Counted from the stretch's first letter, positions 1 to 8,854 are shown. The stretch is DNA of 64,000 nucleotides from Streptomyces graminofaciens (GCF_030294945.1 NZ_AP018448.1:4278001-4342000); one strand, 5' to 3'. Notes: generated by a model not told the origin, from the letters alone. Made by a program: numbers and translations.

Positions 1-167
1 TAGCCCGGATTTCCGAGGTGCGGGAAGAGCCGGTCGCCGACGCCGAGGGGGACGGCGGGTGCGGGGGCGCTCGCGGCGATCAGGCAGACGGAGACGGCGG
101 AGGCAAGCAGCGCCGCCTTGGTGTGACGGGTCACAGGGCGGCGGAGAAGGCGGGGGGTGAACGGCAT
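1..167 (-). CDS. Secreted M1-family metallopeptidase, N-terminal fragment
   Basis: Only the first 55 codons lie in the window; the gene runs off the left edge. The ATG at 167 opens a signal peptide: a basic start (MPFTPRLLRRPVTRHTK), a hydrophobic core of about 15 residues (ALLASAVSVCLIAAS) and an Ala-Pro-rich cleavage region. The mature start contains GDRLFPHLGNPG, which from memory is characteristic of the N-terminal domain of actinobacterial M1 aminopeptidases. Those are zinc enzymes that trim N-terminal residues from extracellular peptides. The catalytic HExxH motif would be outside the window, so the family call rests on this short stretch. It lies downstream of rshA on the same strand with a 321-bp gap, so it probably has its own promoter. 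Confidence 0.65.
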   Translation of the reverse strand, partial: MPFTPRLLRRPVTRHTKAALLASAVSVCLIAASAPAPAVPLGVGDRLFPHLGNPG

Positions 168-488
168 GCACCACCGCTACCAGCACGCCCCCGCCGGGCG
201 GCGACGCCGCGCAGCGGGCCCACCCGAACGGGGGGCCTGCCGCCCGCCGTTGCCGGAGCCCGGGCCGTGTCGCGGACGCGGCCCCCAGGGCCTGTCCGAC
301 AACAATTCCCGTCTGCCTCGCGCCGCCACGCACGCCCTCTCGCCGCACCGGGCGCAGCCCCGAGTACGTCCAGCACGAGTCTCTACGCCCGGCACACGAG
401 GGCACGCGTCTACGCGGACATCAACCTCCCCCGTCGCGGCGGGCGCCAAGCGGCCCTCCGGGTGACGACGGGAACAGCCAGACGCGCC
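168..488. other. Intergenic gap between rshA and the peptidase gene
   Basis: 321 bp without a gene I can support. Reading frames here have the composition of GC-rich shadows and no ribosome-binding site. It must hold the 3' end of the rshA transcript and the promoter of the leftward peptidase gene, but I see no strong hairpin and no confident promoter hexamers. Confidence 0.5.
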
Positions 489-2648
489 CTAGCGGTTCGC
501 GGACGCCTTCGGGTGCTGGGCGCGGCCCACGTCGTACACGCCCGGGACGTTGCGCATGGCGCGCATCAGGGTCTGGAGGTGGGCGGCGTCCGGGAGTTGG
601 AGGGTGTAGGTGTGTCGGACGCGCTGCTGGGTCGGGGGTTCGACGGTGGCGGAGACGATGGCGACGCCCTCCAGGGCGATGGCCTCGGTGAGGTCGGCGA
701 GGAGGTGGGGTCGCTGGAAGGACTCGGCGACGAGCGTGACCCGGCACTCGGTGGTGTCGCCCCAGCTCACCTCGATCTCCGCGCGCCCCAGGCCCTTCAT
801 GCGCGCGACCGCCGAGCACTCGACACGGTGGACGGTGACCACTCCCCCGCGTACGGCGAAGCCGGTGACCTCGTCGGGCGGTACGGGCGTACAGCAGCCG
901 GCGAGGCGTACGTTCGCGTCGGGCCTGCCGACGACGACCGCGTTCGCGGAGCCGGGCTGTTCGGCGGGTTCGTCCGGGGCGGGGCGGGGGGCGGGCGTCT
1001 CGTCCCGGCGTTCCTCGTCGAGCGCCTCGTCCGGGTCCGACGAGGGGTGGGTGGCGAGCCAGCGCTGGATGGCGATGCGCGCGGCGGGCGTGTGCGCGTG
1101 CTCCAGCCACTCCCGGGAGGGCTCCGAGGCGGGGTCCTGGCCCATGAGGAGCTGGACCGTGTCGCCGTCCTTGAGGACCGTGCTGAGCGTCGCCAGGCGG
1201 CCGTTGACCCGGGCGCCGATACAGGCGTGCGCGTCCTCTCCGTACTGCGCGTACGCGGCGTCGACGCAACTGGCGCCCTCGGGGAGCCCCAACGCGCCCC
1301 CGTCGGGCCGGAAGACCGTGATCTCGCGGTCCTGGGCGAGATCCTCGCGCAGGGTGGACCAGAACATGTCGGCGTCGGGAGCCGCCTCCTGCCAGTCGAG
1401 GAGGCGGGAGAGCCAGCCGGGGCGGGTGGGGTCGACGCGCTCGCCGTCGCCCTGGTCCTCCGAGGAGTCCGACGAGGAGTCCGCGGGCGCGGCGTACGGA
1501 TTGCCGAGGGCGACGACGCCTGCCTCGGCGACCTTGTGCATCTGGTGGGTGCGGATGAGGACTTCGGCGACCTCGCCGTCGCCGCGGGCGACGGCCGTGT
1601 GCAGCGACTGGTAGAGGTTGAACTTGGGGACGGCGATGAAGTCCTTGAACTCCGAGACGACCGGGGTGAGGCAGGTGTGCAGTTCGCCGAGGACCGCGTA
1701 GCAGTCGGCGTCCTCGTTCACGAGCACGAGGAGGCGGCCGAAGTCGGCGCCGCGCATCGGTCCGCGTTTTCGGGAGACGCGGTGGACGGACACGAAGTGC
1801 CGGGGCCTTATGAGGACTTCGGCCTGGATGCCGGCCTCGCGCAGGACGCCGCGGACCTCTTCGCGGATCTCGACGAGCGGGTCGTTCGCGCGGGAGGCGT
1901 TGTCGACGATCAGCTCGCGGGTGCGCTCGTACTCCTCGGGGTGGAGGATCGCGAAGACGAGGTCCTCCAGCTCGGTCTTGAGCGCCTGGACGCCGAGGCG
2001 TTCGGCGAGCGGGATGAGGACGTCCCGGGTGACCTTGGCGATGCGTTCCTGCTTCTCGGGGCGCATCACGCCGAGGGTGCGCATGTTGTGCAGCCGGTCG
2101 GCGAGTTTGATCGACATCACGCGGACGTCGTTGCCGGTGGCGACGAGCATCTTGCGGAAGGTCTCGGGCTCGGCGGCGGCGCCGTAATCGACCTTCTCCA
2201 ACTTCGTGACGCCGTCGACGAGATAGCGCACCTCCTCGCCGAACTCCTCGCGGACCTGATCGAGGGTCACGTCCGTGTCCTCGACGGTGTCGTGGAGCAG
2301 AGAGGCCGTCAGAGTCGTTGTCTCGGCGCCCAGTTCGGCGAGGATCAGGGTCACGGCGAGCGGGTGTGTGATGTACGGCTCGCCGCTCTTGCGCATCTGA
2401 CCGCGGTGCGAGGACTCCGCGAGGACGTACGCCCGGCGCAACGGCTCCAGGTCGGCGTCGGGGTGGTGGGCTCGGTGAGCCTCGGCGACATGGCCGATCG
2501 CGTCGGGCAGCCGGTCACGGGACGCCGGACCCAGGAATGCCGCCCGGCCCAGGCGGCGCAGGTCGATGCGAGGGCGACTCTTCCTGCGGTGCGCTGTGGG
2601 CGGCGCAGGGGCGGGCGATACGGCGGGGTTCGTGGCCTCCGCGCTCAT
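489..2648 (-). CDS. rshA: RelA/SpoT homologue RshA, (p)ppGpp metabolism
   Basis: 719-residue long-form RSH protein for alarmone metabolism in the cytoplasm. In order: a disordered basic N-terminus (1-45); an HD hydrolase domain with LLHDTVEDTD (117-126) and KLADRLHNM (181-189); a synthetase-type domain (about 280-400) with KDFIAVPKFNLYQSLHT (335-351); a TGS region; and a C-terminal ACT domain. The synthetase domain looks diverged: the usual NGYQSLHT is NLYQSLHT, and the block before FKD is CLTPVVSE. In S. coelicolor the second RSH protein RshA, distinct from the main ribosome-linked RelA, supports ppGpp formation under phosphate limitation (family knowledge). I chose the ATG at 2648 because GGAGGTG sits just upstream; an upstream in-frame ATG at 2666 has no ribosome-binding site. 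Confidence 0.93.
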   Translation of the reverse strand: MSAEATNPAVSPAPAPPTAHRRKSRPRIDLRRLGRAAFLGPASRDRLPDAIGHVAEAHRAHHPDADLEPLRRAYVLAESSHRGQMRKSGEPYITHPLAVTLILAELGAETTTLTASLLHDTVEDTDVTLDQVREEFGEEVRYLVDGVTKLEKVDYGAAAEPETFRKMLVATGNDVRVMSIKLADRLHNMRTLGVMRPEKQERIAKVTRDVLIPLAERLGVQALKTELEDLVFAILHPEEYERTRELIVDNASRANDPLVEIREEVRGVLREAGIQAEVLIRPRHFVSVHRVSRKRGPMRGADFGRLLVLVNEDADCYAVLGELHTCLTPVVSEFKDFIAVPKFNLYQSLHTAVARGDGEVAEVLIRTHQMHKVAEAGVVALGNPYAAPADSSSDSSEDQGDGERVDPTRPGWLSRLLDWQEAAPDADMFWSTLREDLAQDREITVFRPDGGALGLPEGASCVDAAYAQYGEDAHACIGARVNGRLATLSTVLKDGDTVQLLMGQDPASEPSREWLEHAHTPAARIAIQRWLATHPSSDPDEALDEERRDETPAPRPAPDEPAEQPGSANAVVVGRPDANVRLAGCCTPVPPDEVTGFAVRGGVVTVHRVECSAVARMKGLGRAEIEVSWGDTTECRVTLVAESFQRPHLLADLTEAIALEGVAIVSATVEPPTQQRVRHTYTLQLPDAAHLQTLMRAMRNVPGVYDVGRAQHPKASANR

Positions 2649-2841
2649 GGGCACCTCCGGCTGCATTGACCGGCGGACGGGTGCCCCATGGCGTGCGGCG
2701 GCTCAGGGATCGTGTCGTTCCCCCGTCCGTGCCGGTGCTTGATGCTACCGAGCCCATCACGCCCGATTGACCGACTCTCGTCGAGCGTGAAACGGATCAC
2801 CCATTAGAGGGAGGGTTCGGGGGGTTGCGGTTACGGGACAG

Positions 2842-2886
2842 GTCAGGGGCGCTCGACCATGGATTCGAACGTCCGAGCGCCCTGAC
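2842..2886 (-). terminator. Stem-loop downstream of dapF
   Basis: Inverted repeat GTCAGGGGCGCTCG (2842-2855) / CGAGCGCCCTGAC (2874-2886), perfect apart from one bulged G, with an 18-nt loop. It lies 60 nt beyond the dapF stop codon and about 190 nt before the rshA start, so it probably ends the dapF transcript and isolates rshA. There is no clear U-tract, which is common for Streptomyces terminators. The rest of 2649-2945 holds no gene. Confidence 0.65.
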
Positions 2887-2945
2887 GACCTGGCATTGTG
2901 CGGCGCCCTGGGGTCGGTCACCGTCATGCCGAACGTGACGCCCCC

Positions 2946-3815
2946 TCAACTCGCCATGTTTTCCAGCCAGTCGGCGTCGATCTCGCCTGTGGCGACGATC
3001 ACTGCGGGGCCGGTCATCTCGACCTCGCCGTCGGCCCGCTCGGTGATCACGAGGGTCCCGCCGGGCACATCGACGGTGTACGTGGCCGGGGTGCCCGTGA
3101 CCGCCGGGTCCGCGCCGTCGCGCCGGGCGGTGGCCACGGCGACGGCGCACGCGCCCGTGCCGCACGAGCGGGTCTCGCCCGAGCCGCGCTCGTGGACGCG
3201 CATCGCGACATGCCGGGGACCGCGGTCGACCACGAACTCGACGTTGACCCCGTCCGGGTAGGCGGTGGCCGGGCTGAAGGGGGGCGCGGAGAGCAGGTCG
3301 CCGGCGTCGGCGAGGTCGGCGACGAAGGCGACCGCGTGCGGGTTGCCCATGTTCACGTTCCGCGCGGGCCAGCTGTGCTCGCCCACGCTCACCGTGACGT
3401 CCCCTTCGGGGAGGCGCGCCCTGCCCATGCCGACGGTGACGTCACCGTCCTTGTCGATGTGGACCGTCTTCACGCCCGCGCGCGTGGCGACGGCCAGGTC
3501 ACCCTCGGTGATGTGCCCGGCGTGCTGGAGGTAGCGCGCGAAGACACGGACGCCGTTTCCGCACATCTCCGCGATCGAGCCGTCGCCGTTGCGGTAGTCC
3601 ATGAACCACTCCGCCTCGGCGGCCATGTCCTTCGCCTCGGGGTGCGCGGCGGACCGTACGACATGCAGCAGGCCGTCGCCCCCGATGCCCGCGCGCCGGT
3701 CGCACAGGGCGGCGACGGCGGACGTGGGCAGGTCGATGGTGTTCTCGGGGTCCGGGACGATCACGAAGTCGTTCTCGGTGCCGTGACCCTTGAGGAAGGC
3801 GATCCGCGTGCTCAT
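2946..3815 (-). CDS. dapF: Diaminopimelate epimerase
   Basis: 289 residues, the usual length. It interconverts LL- and meso-diaminopimelate at the end of the lysine branch; Streptomyces peptidoglycan uses the LL form, so this enzyme mainly feeds lysine synthesis. The two catalytic cysteines of this cofactor-free epimerase are visible: Cys85 in MCGNGVR and Cys218 in SCGTGACA. The N-terminus STRIAFLKGHGTENDFV is typical of actinomycete DapF and fixes the start at the ATG at 3815, where GAGGA directly abuts the start codon, an unusually short spacing. It is followed by a stem-loop at 2842-2886. Confidence 0.95.
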   Translation of the reverse strand: MSTRIAFLKGHGTENDFVIVPDPENTIDLPTSAVAALCDRRAGIGGDGLLHVVRSAAHPEAKDMAAEAEWFMDYRNGDGSIAEMCGNGVRVFARYLQHAGHITEGDLAVATRAGVKTVHIDKDGDVTVGMGRARLPEGDVTVSVGEHSWPARNVNMGNPHAVAFVADLADAGDLLSAPPFSPATAYPDGVNVEFVVDRGPRHVAMRVHERGSGETRSCGTGACAVAVATARRDGADPAVTGTPATYTVDVPGGTLVITERADGEVEMTGPAVIVATGEIDADWLENMAS

Positions 3816-3862
3816 TCCTCGATCGTAAGGGGTGGATACGACATCCCCACGAACAGTTCGGT

Positions 3863-4390
3863 TCAGCGGAGCCTTGCCACGCGCCACACGGCGAGGACGA
3901 CCACCGCGGCGACGACCAGGACGTAGAGCAGCACCATCCGCCAGTCCGGGCGGCGGGCGGAGCCGCGGGCGGGCAGGCCGGGCCATGTGTAACCGACGCG
4001 ACGGGCGGCCATCATGCCCCAGCCGGCGGCGGTGGAGCAGATCAGCAGACCCAGCATGGCGACCACCGCGCCGCCGTCGCCGAACTCGAAGGCGAGCGGG
4101 AAGGCGAACATCAGGGAGCCGACCGCGGCGAGGCCCACGATGGGCGCGAGCTGCCAGATCCGCAGTCTGCGCTGGGGGCGCAGCTCGACCTCGACCTCCG
4201 GGCCGCCGGACATCTCGTCCGGTTCCGGTCCGTCGTCGGTCACACCGCCGGACGGCTGGTCGTCGGGCCCGTCGGGGCTCAGCGGATCGCCGTCGGGGTC
4301 CAGTCCGTACCCCTCGGTAACCAGCTGTTCCGTGTCTTCCGCGGTCTCGTGCTCCGCGCCATGTGCGGTGTCGCGAGGGCCGGCCTCCAT
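3863..4390 (-). CDS. Small integral membrane protein, function unknown
   Basis: 175 residues. The first 80 or so are acidic, rich in Asp/Pro/Gly and probably disordered and cytoplasmic. Then come three hydrophobic segments: LAPIVGLAAVGSLMFAFPLAF, AVVAMLGLLICSTAAGWGMM and VLLYVLVVAAVVVLAVW, ending in a basic tail (RVARLR). I prefer the ATG at 4390 because GGGAGGG lies about 10 nt upstream; a GTG 30 nt further up is in frame but lacks such a signal. It sits between miaA and dapF on the same strand, 47 bp before dapF, so the two may be co-transcribed. I recognise no family. Confidence 0.75.
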   Translation of the reverse strand: MEAGPRDTAHGAEHETAEDTEQLVTEGYGLDPDGDPLSPDGPDDQPSGGVTDDGPEPDEMSGGPEVEVELRPQRRLRIWQLAPIVGLAAVGSLMFAFPLAFEFGDGGAVVAMLGLLICSTAAGWGMMAARRVGYTWPGLPARGSARRPDWRMVLLYVLVVAAVVVLAVWRVARLR

Positions 4391-4498
4391 CGCCACGCGC
4401 CCTCCCAACTCGGACTCCACTTGGTCGATCGAAGCTCGATGATGGCACGCCCCCGGAGGCCGGGATGACCGCCGGGGCGAGCCGATGCCATGACGTGA

Positions 4499-5437
4499 TC
4501 AGGCTGTGACCGGTCGTTCGACCAACGCCATTGCATGCCCCGGGAGTTCCGTGAGGTCGGCCGCGGCCCCACTGAGCCAATGCACCCGCGGGTCGCGCCT
4601 GAACCATGAATCCTGGCGGCGCGCGAAGCGCTTGGTGGCACGGACCGTCTCGGCGCGCGCCTCGTCCATGGTGCACTGCCCGGCGAGGGCGGCGAGGACC
4701 TGCTGGTAGCCGAGCGCGCGTGATGCCGTACGCCCCTCGCGCAACCCCTGCGCCTCCAGCGCCCTCACCTCTTCGACGAGTCCGGCGTCCCACATGCGGT
4801 CGACGCGGCGGGAGATGCGCTCGTCGAGTTCGGGGCGCTCGACGTCGACGCCGATCTGGACGGTGTCGTAGACCGAGTCGTGGCCCGGGAGGTTGGCGGT
4901 GAAGGGCTTGCCCGTGATCTCGATCACTTCGAGGGCGCGGACGATACGGCGGCCGTTGCTCGGCAGGATCGCGTGGGCCGCCCCGGGGTCGGCGGCGGCG
5001 AGGCGGGCGTGCAGCGCGCCGGAGCCGCGGAGCGTCAACTCCTCCTCCAGCCTGGCGCGGACCTCGGGGTCGGTGCCGGGGAACTCCAGGTTGTCGACGG
5101 CTCCGCGGACGTACAGCCCGGAGCCGCCCACCAGGATCGGCCAGCGGCCTTCGGCGAGCAAGGCGTCGATGCGCGCCCGGGCGAGCCGCTGGTACTCGGC
5201 GACGCTGGCGGTGACGGTCACGTCCCAGATGTCCAGGAGGTGGTGCGGGACTCCCGCGCGCTCCTCCGGGGTCAGCTTGGCGGTGCCGATGTCCATCCCC
5301 TGGTAGAGCTGCATGGAATCGGCGTTGACGACCTCGCCGCCGAGGTGCCGGGCGAGGAAGACGCCCAGATCGGACTTGCCGGCCGCGGTCGGTCCGACGA
5401 CGGCGATGACCCGTGGAGGGGGAACTGCGCTACTCAC
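4499..5437 (-). CDS. miaA: tRNA dimethylallyltransferase
   Basis: 312 residues. MiaA transfers dimethylallyl from DMAPP to N6 of A37 in tRNAs reading UNN codons, giving i6A37; MiaB, also encoded here (7188-8714), then makes ms2i6A37. Visible motifs are the P-loop GPTAAGKS (15-22), NADSMQLYQGMDIGTAK with the substrate-contacting Asp, LVGGSGLYVRG, and the C-terminal RATKRFARRQDSWFRRD. The start is the GTG at 5437, the only plausible start close to the conserved N-terminus, with a weak GGGGCG upstream. In Streptomyces miaA matters for translation of UUA and other U-starting codons and hence for development (established for S. albus). Confidence 0.95.
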   Translation of the reverse strand: MSSAVPPPRVIAVVGPTAAGKSDLGVFLARHLGGEVVNADSMQLYQGMDIGTAKLTPEERAGVPHHLLDIWDVTVTASVAEYQRLARARIDALLAEGRWPILVGGSGLYVRGAVDNLEFPGTDPEVRARLEEELTLRGSGALHARLAAADPGAAHAILPSNGRRIVRALEVIEITGKPFTANLPGHDSVYDTVQIGVDVERPELDERISRRVDRMWDAGLVEEVRALEAQGLREGRTASRALGYQQVLAALAGQCTMDEARAETVRATKRFARRQDSWFRRDPRVHWLSGAAADLTELPGHAMALVERPVTA

Positions 5438-5617
5438 CGCCCCAGTCTCGCAAATGTCGGGGCCTCTTCTCGAACGAGCTACGTGACGCAACGCGGCCGG
5501 GGTCGTTGCGTGTTGCGAGTTCGACCGCCGGTTTTCGAGTGCCGGTGACCCGGGTGGCGCAATCGGACGCACCGGGCGACGCGGGATTTCCCCCGCACGA
5601 GTAACGTTGGAGTGGAT

Positions 5618-5926
5618 ATGGGCGTTTTTGCACGACTTCTCCGGAGGTCGAAGGCTACTGAGGAGACGTCGACCGCCGAGGCGACCGAGCAGGGCGACAC
5701 CACCACTGCCGCCGAGGTCGCGGCGGAGGGCCCGGAAGAGACGAAGGAGTCGGACGAGGCGAAGGGGTCCGCAGAGACCGCCGGGCCCGAGGCGGAAGCC
5801 GAGGGCAGTGCCTCCGACAGGGCCCGCACGGAGGAGTCCTCCGCGTCGGACGACGTGGAGATCCCCAAGCAGCAGACCGCCGAGAAGGCTGCCGACAACG
5901 AGGCCGGCGAGGGCGCCCGCAAGTGA
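5618..5926 (+). CDS. Acidic low-complexity small protein
   Basis: 102 residues beginning MGVFARLLRRSK, a short basic amphipathic helix, then an Ala/Glu/Thr/Ser-rich acidic tail (repeated EATEQ, AEGPEET, EAEGSAS) ending EAGEGARK. There is no transmembrane segment and no known domain. ATG 5618 is preceded by GGAG at a good spacing; a GTG two codons upstream overlaps that site and is less likely. It is followed after 23 bp by the antitoxin-like gene, so the two probably form an operon that diverges from miaA. It may be a membrane-surface or stress-related protein, but that is a guess. Confidence 0.7.
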   Translation: MGVFARLLRRSKATEETSTAEATEQGDTTTAAEVAAEGPEETKESDEAKGSAETAGPEAEAEGSASDRARTEESSASDDVEIPKQQTAEKAADNEAGEGARK

Positions 5927-5949
5927 TTGATCCGCGCGGAAGGTGAACC

Positions 5950-6288
5950 ATGGGTCTTCTGGGTAATTTGAAAACCAAGCTCTCCCCTGCCAAGGACAGG
6001 GTCTCGCACCTCGCGCATAGGCACGAGGACAAGATCCACCATGGCCTCGACAAGGCCGCGCACGCGGTCGACAAGACGACCAAGGGCAAGTACAGCAACA
6101 AGATCCAGTCGGGCACTGGCAAGGCGAAGCACGCCATGGAGCGCCTCGCGCACCAGGACGACACCGGCGGCACGACGGGCACGACGCGCACAACAGGCAC
6201 GACGGGCACGACGGGCACGACGGGCACGACGCGCACAACAGGCACGACGGGCACCACGCCCCCGCCGCCCCCGCCATCGGCGTCCTGA
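5950..6288 (+). CDS. MT0933-like antitoxin family protein with repeat tail
   Basis: 112 residues. The first 65 or so (MGLLGNLKTKL, HEDKIHHGLDKAAHAVDKTT, KGKYSNKI) are a charged helical region with the Asp/Lys/Ala periodicity of the MT0933-like (Rv0909) antitoxin family. The tail is ten tandem GTT/RTT tripeptides followed by PPPPPPSAS. No toxin gene of the Rv0910 type lies next to it; the upstream acidic protein is not one. The family assignment comes from residue pattern, and many Streptomyces members are solitary, so an antitoxin role is not implied. AGGTG precedes the ATG. Confidence 0.7.
   Translation: MGLLGNLKTKLSPAKDRVSHLAHRHEDKIHHGLDKAAHAVDKTTKGKYSNKIQSGTGKAKHAMERLAHQDDTGGTTGTTRTTGTTGTTGTTGTTRTTGTTGTTPPPPPPSAS
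6169..6258 (+). repeat. Ten-copy 9-bp tandem repeat in coding sequence
   Basis: Ten units of GGCACGACG, with units 3 and 8 as CGCACAACA and the last as GGCACCACG. They encode the Gly/Arg-Thr-Thr tail of the 5950-6288 protein. Because the unit is three codons, copy-number change would alter tail length without a frameshift. Confidence 0.95.
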
Positions 6289-6301
6289 GCACCTTCGCAA
6301 T

Positions 6302-6343
6302 CGGCGGACGGCCGCGGAGCATCCGGCTCCCGGCCGTCCGCCG
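6302..6343. terminator. Bidirectional terminator between convergent genes
   Basis: Perfect 13-bp inverted repeat CGGCGGACGGCCG / CGGCCGTCCGCCG with a 16-nt loop, followed by TTT on the plus strand. It is placed in the 74-bp space between the rightward antitoxin-like gene and the leftward LigB-like gene, where it can end both transcripts. Confidence 0.85.
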
Positions 6344-6362
6344 TTTCGCGCGGGGGGGCTGC

Positions 6363-7079
6363 CTACGACGACCAGACCGCCACCAGATACCCCACCCCGT
6401 AGGGGGCGTCGTCGTACAGCAGGGCGCCGCCCAGTTCCACGTCCTCGGCGGCGCCCGCGAGGACCTGCCAGGGGGCGCGGCCGGAGGCCTTCAGTTCGTG
6501 GGCCAGCCTCGCGTCGAGGGCCGCCAGGGCGGCCACGTCGGCGGTGCCGAGGGCCCGGGCGATCTCCGCGTCGAAGCCTTCCGCGCGCTCGTCCAGATAG
6601 CCCGGTGCCTTCAGGGTGCGGCACGCGCTGGCATCGCCCATGACCAGCAGGCCGACCCGGTCCGCCTTCTCCGCGACACCTCGCCCCATGTGCGTACACC
6701 GCTCGGCGGTGAGGGCTTCCGCGACGGCGAGGCCCTCGATCGGGGTGCCGGACCAGTCGGCGCGTGCCAGCAGCCAGGCGGCCACGGCGAGGGAGGTGGG
6801 CAGCTCGGAGTCGGGGTCCGCCACGTCCGTCCTGCCGTGTCCCAGATGTACGTCGAGGTCGACGCCGAAGCCCCGGAACGAGCCGTACGCCCCCTCCGGG
6901 TAGGACCCGCTCAGCTCGGCGGGGCCGACGACCACCAGCCGGTCCGGGCGGGCGGCGGCGAGCACACCGAGCGCGTCCGCGCAGGCGGCCCGCGCGGAGT
7001 CCAGCTCGGGCGCCGCGCCCGCGGCCACCTCGGGCACGAGGAGGGGTGGGCAGGGGCAGACGGCGGCGGCTACGAGCAT
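6363..7079 (-). CDS. Class III extradiol dioxygenase subunit B-like protein
   Basis: 238 residues. The N-terminus (MLVAAAVCPCPPLLVPE), LVVVGPAE and LLVMGDASACRT follow the LigB-like fold found in class III extradiol ring-cleavage dioxygenases and in MEMO proteins. In Streptomyces this gene is a conserved neighbour of miaB. I cannot see the complete Fe(II)-binding His/His/Glu set, so it may be a non-catalytic or differently acting homologue; no aromatic catabolic genes are nearby. It lies 108 bp downstream of miaB on the same strand and could share its transcript. Confidence 0.75.
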   Translation of the reverse strand: MLVAAAVCPCPPLLVPEVAAGAAPELDSARAACADALGVLAAARPDRLVVVGPAELSGSYPEGAYGSFRGFGVDLDVHLGHGRTDVADPDSELPTSLAVAAWLLARADWSGTPIEGLAVAEALTAERCTHMGRGVAEKADRVGLLVMGDASACRTLKAPGYLDERAEGFDAEIARALGTADVAALAALDARLAHELKASGRAPWQVLAGAAEDVELGGALLYDDAPYGVGYLVAVWSS

Positions 7080-7187
7080 GATCGGCAGCGTAGCCCCCGA
7101 CGGGCGGCAGGGCGCGCTGTCAGTCCTCGATCAGCACGTCCGTGAGGTCGATGACGTGTTCCTCTCCGCGTGCGGTGAGCCGGAGCG

Positions 7188-8714
7188 TCAGTGGCTGCCG
7201 CAGCCGCCCGTGGCCGCCGGGAGCGGCTCCGGGACGCCGATCTTCGGGAGGCCCAGCATCACGCCGGTCGGCTTGTCCGCCGGGGCCGCGTTGCGCTTCT
7301 CCCAGGCGTCTCCCGCGCGGGTGCGGCGGACGTCGAGGGTGGGGCCCTCGGCGAGGAGGTGGTGCGGGGCGGCGTAGGTGATCTCGACCGTGACCACGTC
7401 GCCGGGGCGGACCTCCTGGTCCGGCTTGGTGAAGTGGACCAGGCGGTTGTCGGGGGCGCGGCCGGAGAGGCGGTGGGTGGCGCCGTCCTTGCGGCCCTCG
7501 CCCTCGGCGACCATCAGCTCCAGGGTGCGGCCGACCTGCTTCTTGTTCTCCTCCCAGGAGATCTCCTCCTGGAGGGCGACGAGCCGCTCGTAGCGGGCCT
7601 GGACGACCTGCTTGGGGATCTGGTCCTCCATGGTCGCGGCCGGGGTGCCGGGGCGCTTGGAGTACTGGAAGGTGAACGCCTGCGTGAAGCGGGCCTCGCG
7701 GACGACGTGCATCGTCTGCTCGAAGTCCTCCTCGGTCTCGCCGGGGAAGCCCACGATGATGTCGGTGGTGATCGCCGCGTGCGGGATGGCGGCGCGGACC
7801 TTCTCGATGATCCCGAGGTAGCGCTCCTGGCGGTAGGAGCGGCGCATCGCCTTCAGGACCGTGTCCGAGCCGGACTGGAGCGGCATGTGCAGCTGCGGCA
7901 TGACGTTCGGGGTCTCCGCCATCGCCGCGATCACGTCGTCGGTGAAGTCGCGGGGGTGGGGAGACGTGAAGCGGACGCGCTCCAGGCCGTCGATCTTCCC
8001 GCAGGCCCGCAGCAGCTTGCTGAACGCCTCGCGGTCGCCGATGTCGGAGCCGTACGCGTTGACGTTCTGGCCGAGCAGCGTGATCTCGGAGACGCCCTCG
8101 CCGACCAGGGCCTCGATCTCGGCGAGGATGTCGCCGGTGCGGCGGTCCTTCTCCTTGCCGCGCAGGGCCGGGACGATGCAGAAGGTGCAGGTGTTGTTGC
8201 AGCCGACGGAGATCGACACCCAGGCCGCGTACGCGCTCTCCCGGCGGGTCGGCAGCGTGGACGGGAACGCCTCAAGGGATTCGGCGATCTCCACCTGGGC
8301 TTCCTCCTGGACGCGGGCGCGCTCCAGCAGGACCGGCAGCTTGCCGATGTTGTGCGTGCCGAAGACGACGTCCACCCAGGGCGCCTTCTTGACGATGGTG
8401 TCGCGGTCCTTCTGGGCGAGACAGCCGCCGACCGCGATCTGCATGCCGGGGCGGGCGGTCTTCTTCGGGGCGAGGCGGCCGAGGTTGCCGTAGAGACGGT
8501 TGTCGGCGTTCTCGCGGACCGCGCAGGTGTTGAAGACGACGACGTCGGCGTCGCCGTCCGAGCCCTCGCGGGCGCGCACGTAGCCGGCGTCTTCGAGCAG
8601 CCCGGACAATCGCTCGGAGTCGTGGACGTTCATCTGGCACCCATAGGTGCGGATTTCATAGCTCTTGGGTGTGGGAACGTCCACTGCGAGGCTCCGGTCA
8701 CTGCTGCTGGTCAT
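7188..8714 (-). CDS. miaB: tRNA-2-methylthio-N6-dimethylallyladenosine synthase
   Basis: 508 residues. This radical-SAM methylthiotransferase converts i6A37 to ms2i6A37 on tRNA. The N-terminal UPF0004 domain has its three cluster cysteines ([24 protein letters not shown]). The radical-SAM motif CNNTCTFC is preceded by SISVGC. A TRAM RNA-binding domain follows near residues 395-460, then a variable Gly/Pro/Cys tail. Together with miaA this completes the A37 modification pathway in the window. The ATG at 8714 gives the standard N-terminus (MTSSSDRS); the ribosome-binding site is weak. Confidence 0.96.
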   Translation of the reverse strand: MTSSSDRSLAVDVPTPKSYEIRTYGCQMNVHDSERLSGLLEDAGYVRAREGSDGDADVVVFNTCAVRENADNRLYGNLGRLAPKKTARPGMQIAVGGCLAQKDRDTIVKKAPWVDVVFGTHNIGKLPVLLERARVQEEAQVEIAESLEAFPSTLPTRRESAYAAWVSISVGCNNTCTFCIVPALRGKEKDRRTGDILAEIEALVGEGVSEITLLGQNVNAYGSDIGDREAFSKLLRACGKIDGLERVRFTSPHPRDFTDDVIAAMAETPNVMPQLHMPLQSGSDTVLKAMRRSYRQERYLGIIEKVRAAIPHAAITTDIIVGFPGETEEDFEQTMHVVREARFTQAFTFQYSKRPGTPAATMEDQIPKQVVQARYERLVALQEEISWEENKKQVGRTLELMVAEGEGRKDGATHRLSGRAPDNRLVHFTKPDQEVRPGDVVTVEITYAAPHHLLAEGPTLDVRRTRAGDAWEKRNAAPADKPTGVMLGLPKIGVPEPLPAATGGCGSH

Positions 8715-8814
8715 GGCTCAAGGGTAGGTGGTCGCCGCCCACGCGAGTTCCTGGAGGACGGAGAGCACGAAACGCACGCCCCTTCTGCTGCTGTCGGCCA
8801 TTCCGTCAGCCTGG

Positions 8815-8849
8815 GGCAGCGCCCGGGGATCTCGGCCCCGGGCGCTGCC
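8815..8849 (-). terminator. Terminator of the leftward T7SS-like operon
   Basis: Perfect 14-bp inverted repeat GGCAGCGCCCGGGG / CCCCGGGCGCTGCC with a 7-nt loop, starting 6 nt beyond the eccC-like stop codon. It separates the accessory secretion block from the core gene miaB. Confidence 0.85.
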
Positions 8850-8854
8850 GGACC

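Noticed and set aside
18..2669. 883-residue open frame on the plus strand opposite rshA
   Set aside because: Antisense to a clear RSH gene; Gly/Arg/Asp/Val-rich composition of a GC-rich shadow frame with no domain.
2946..4793. 615-residue frame that would fuse sequence upstream of dapF to DapF
   Set aside because: Reads through the neighbouring membrane-protein gene and the end of miaA; DapF proper starts at ATG 3815.
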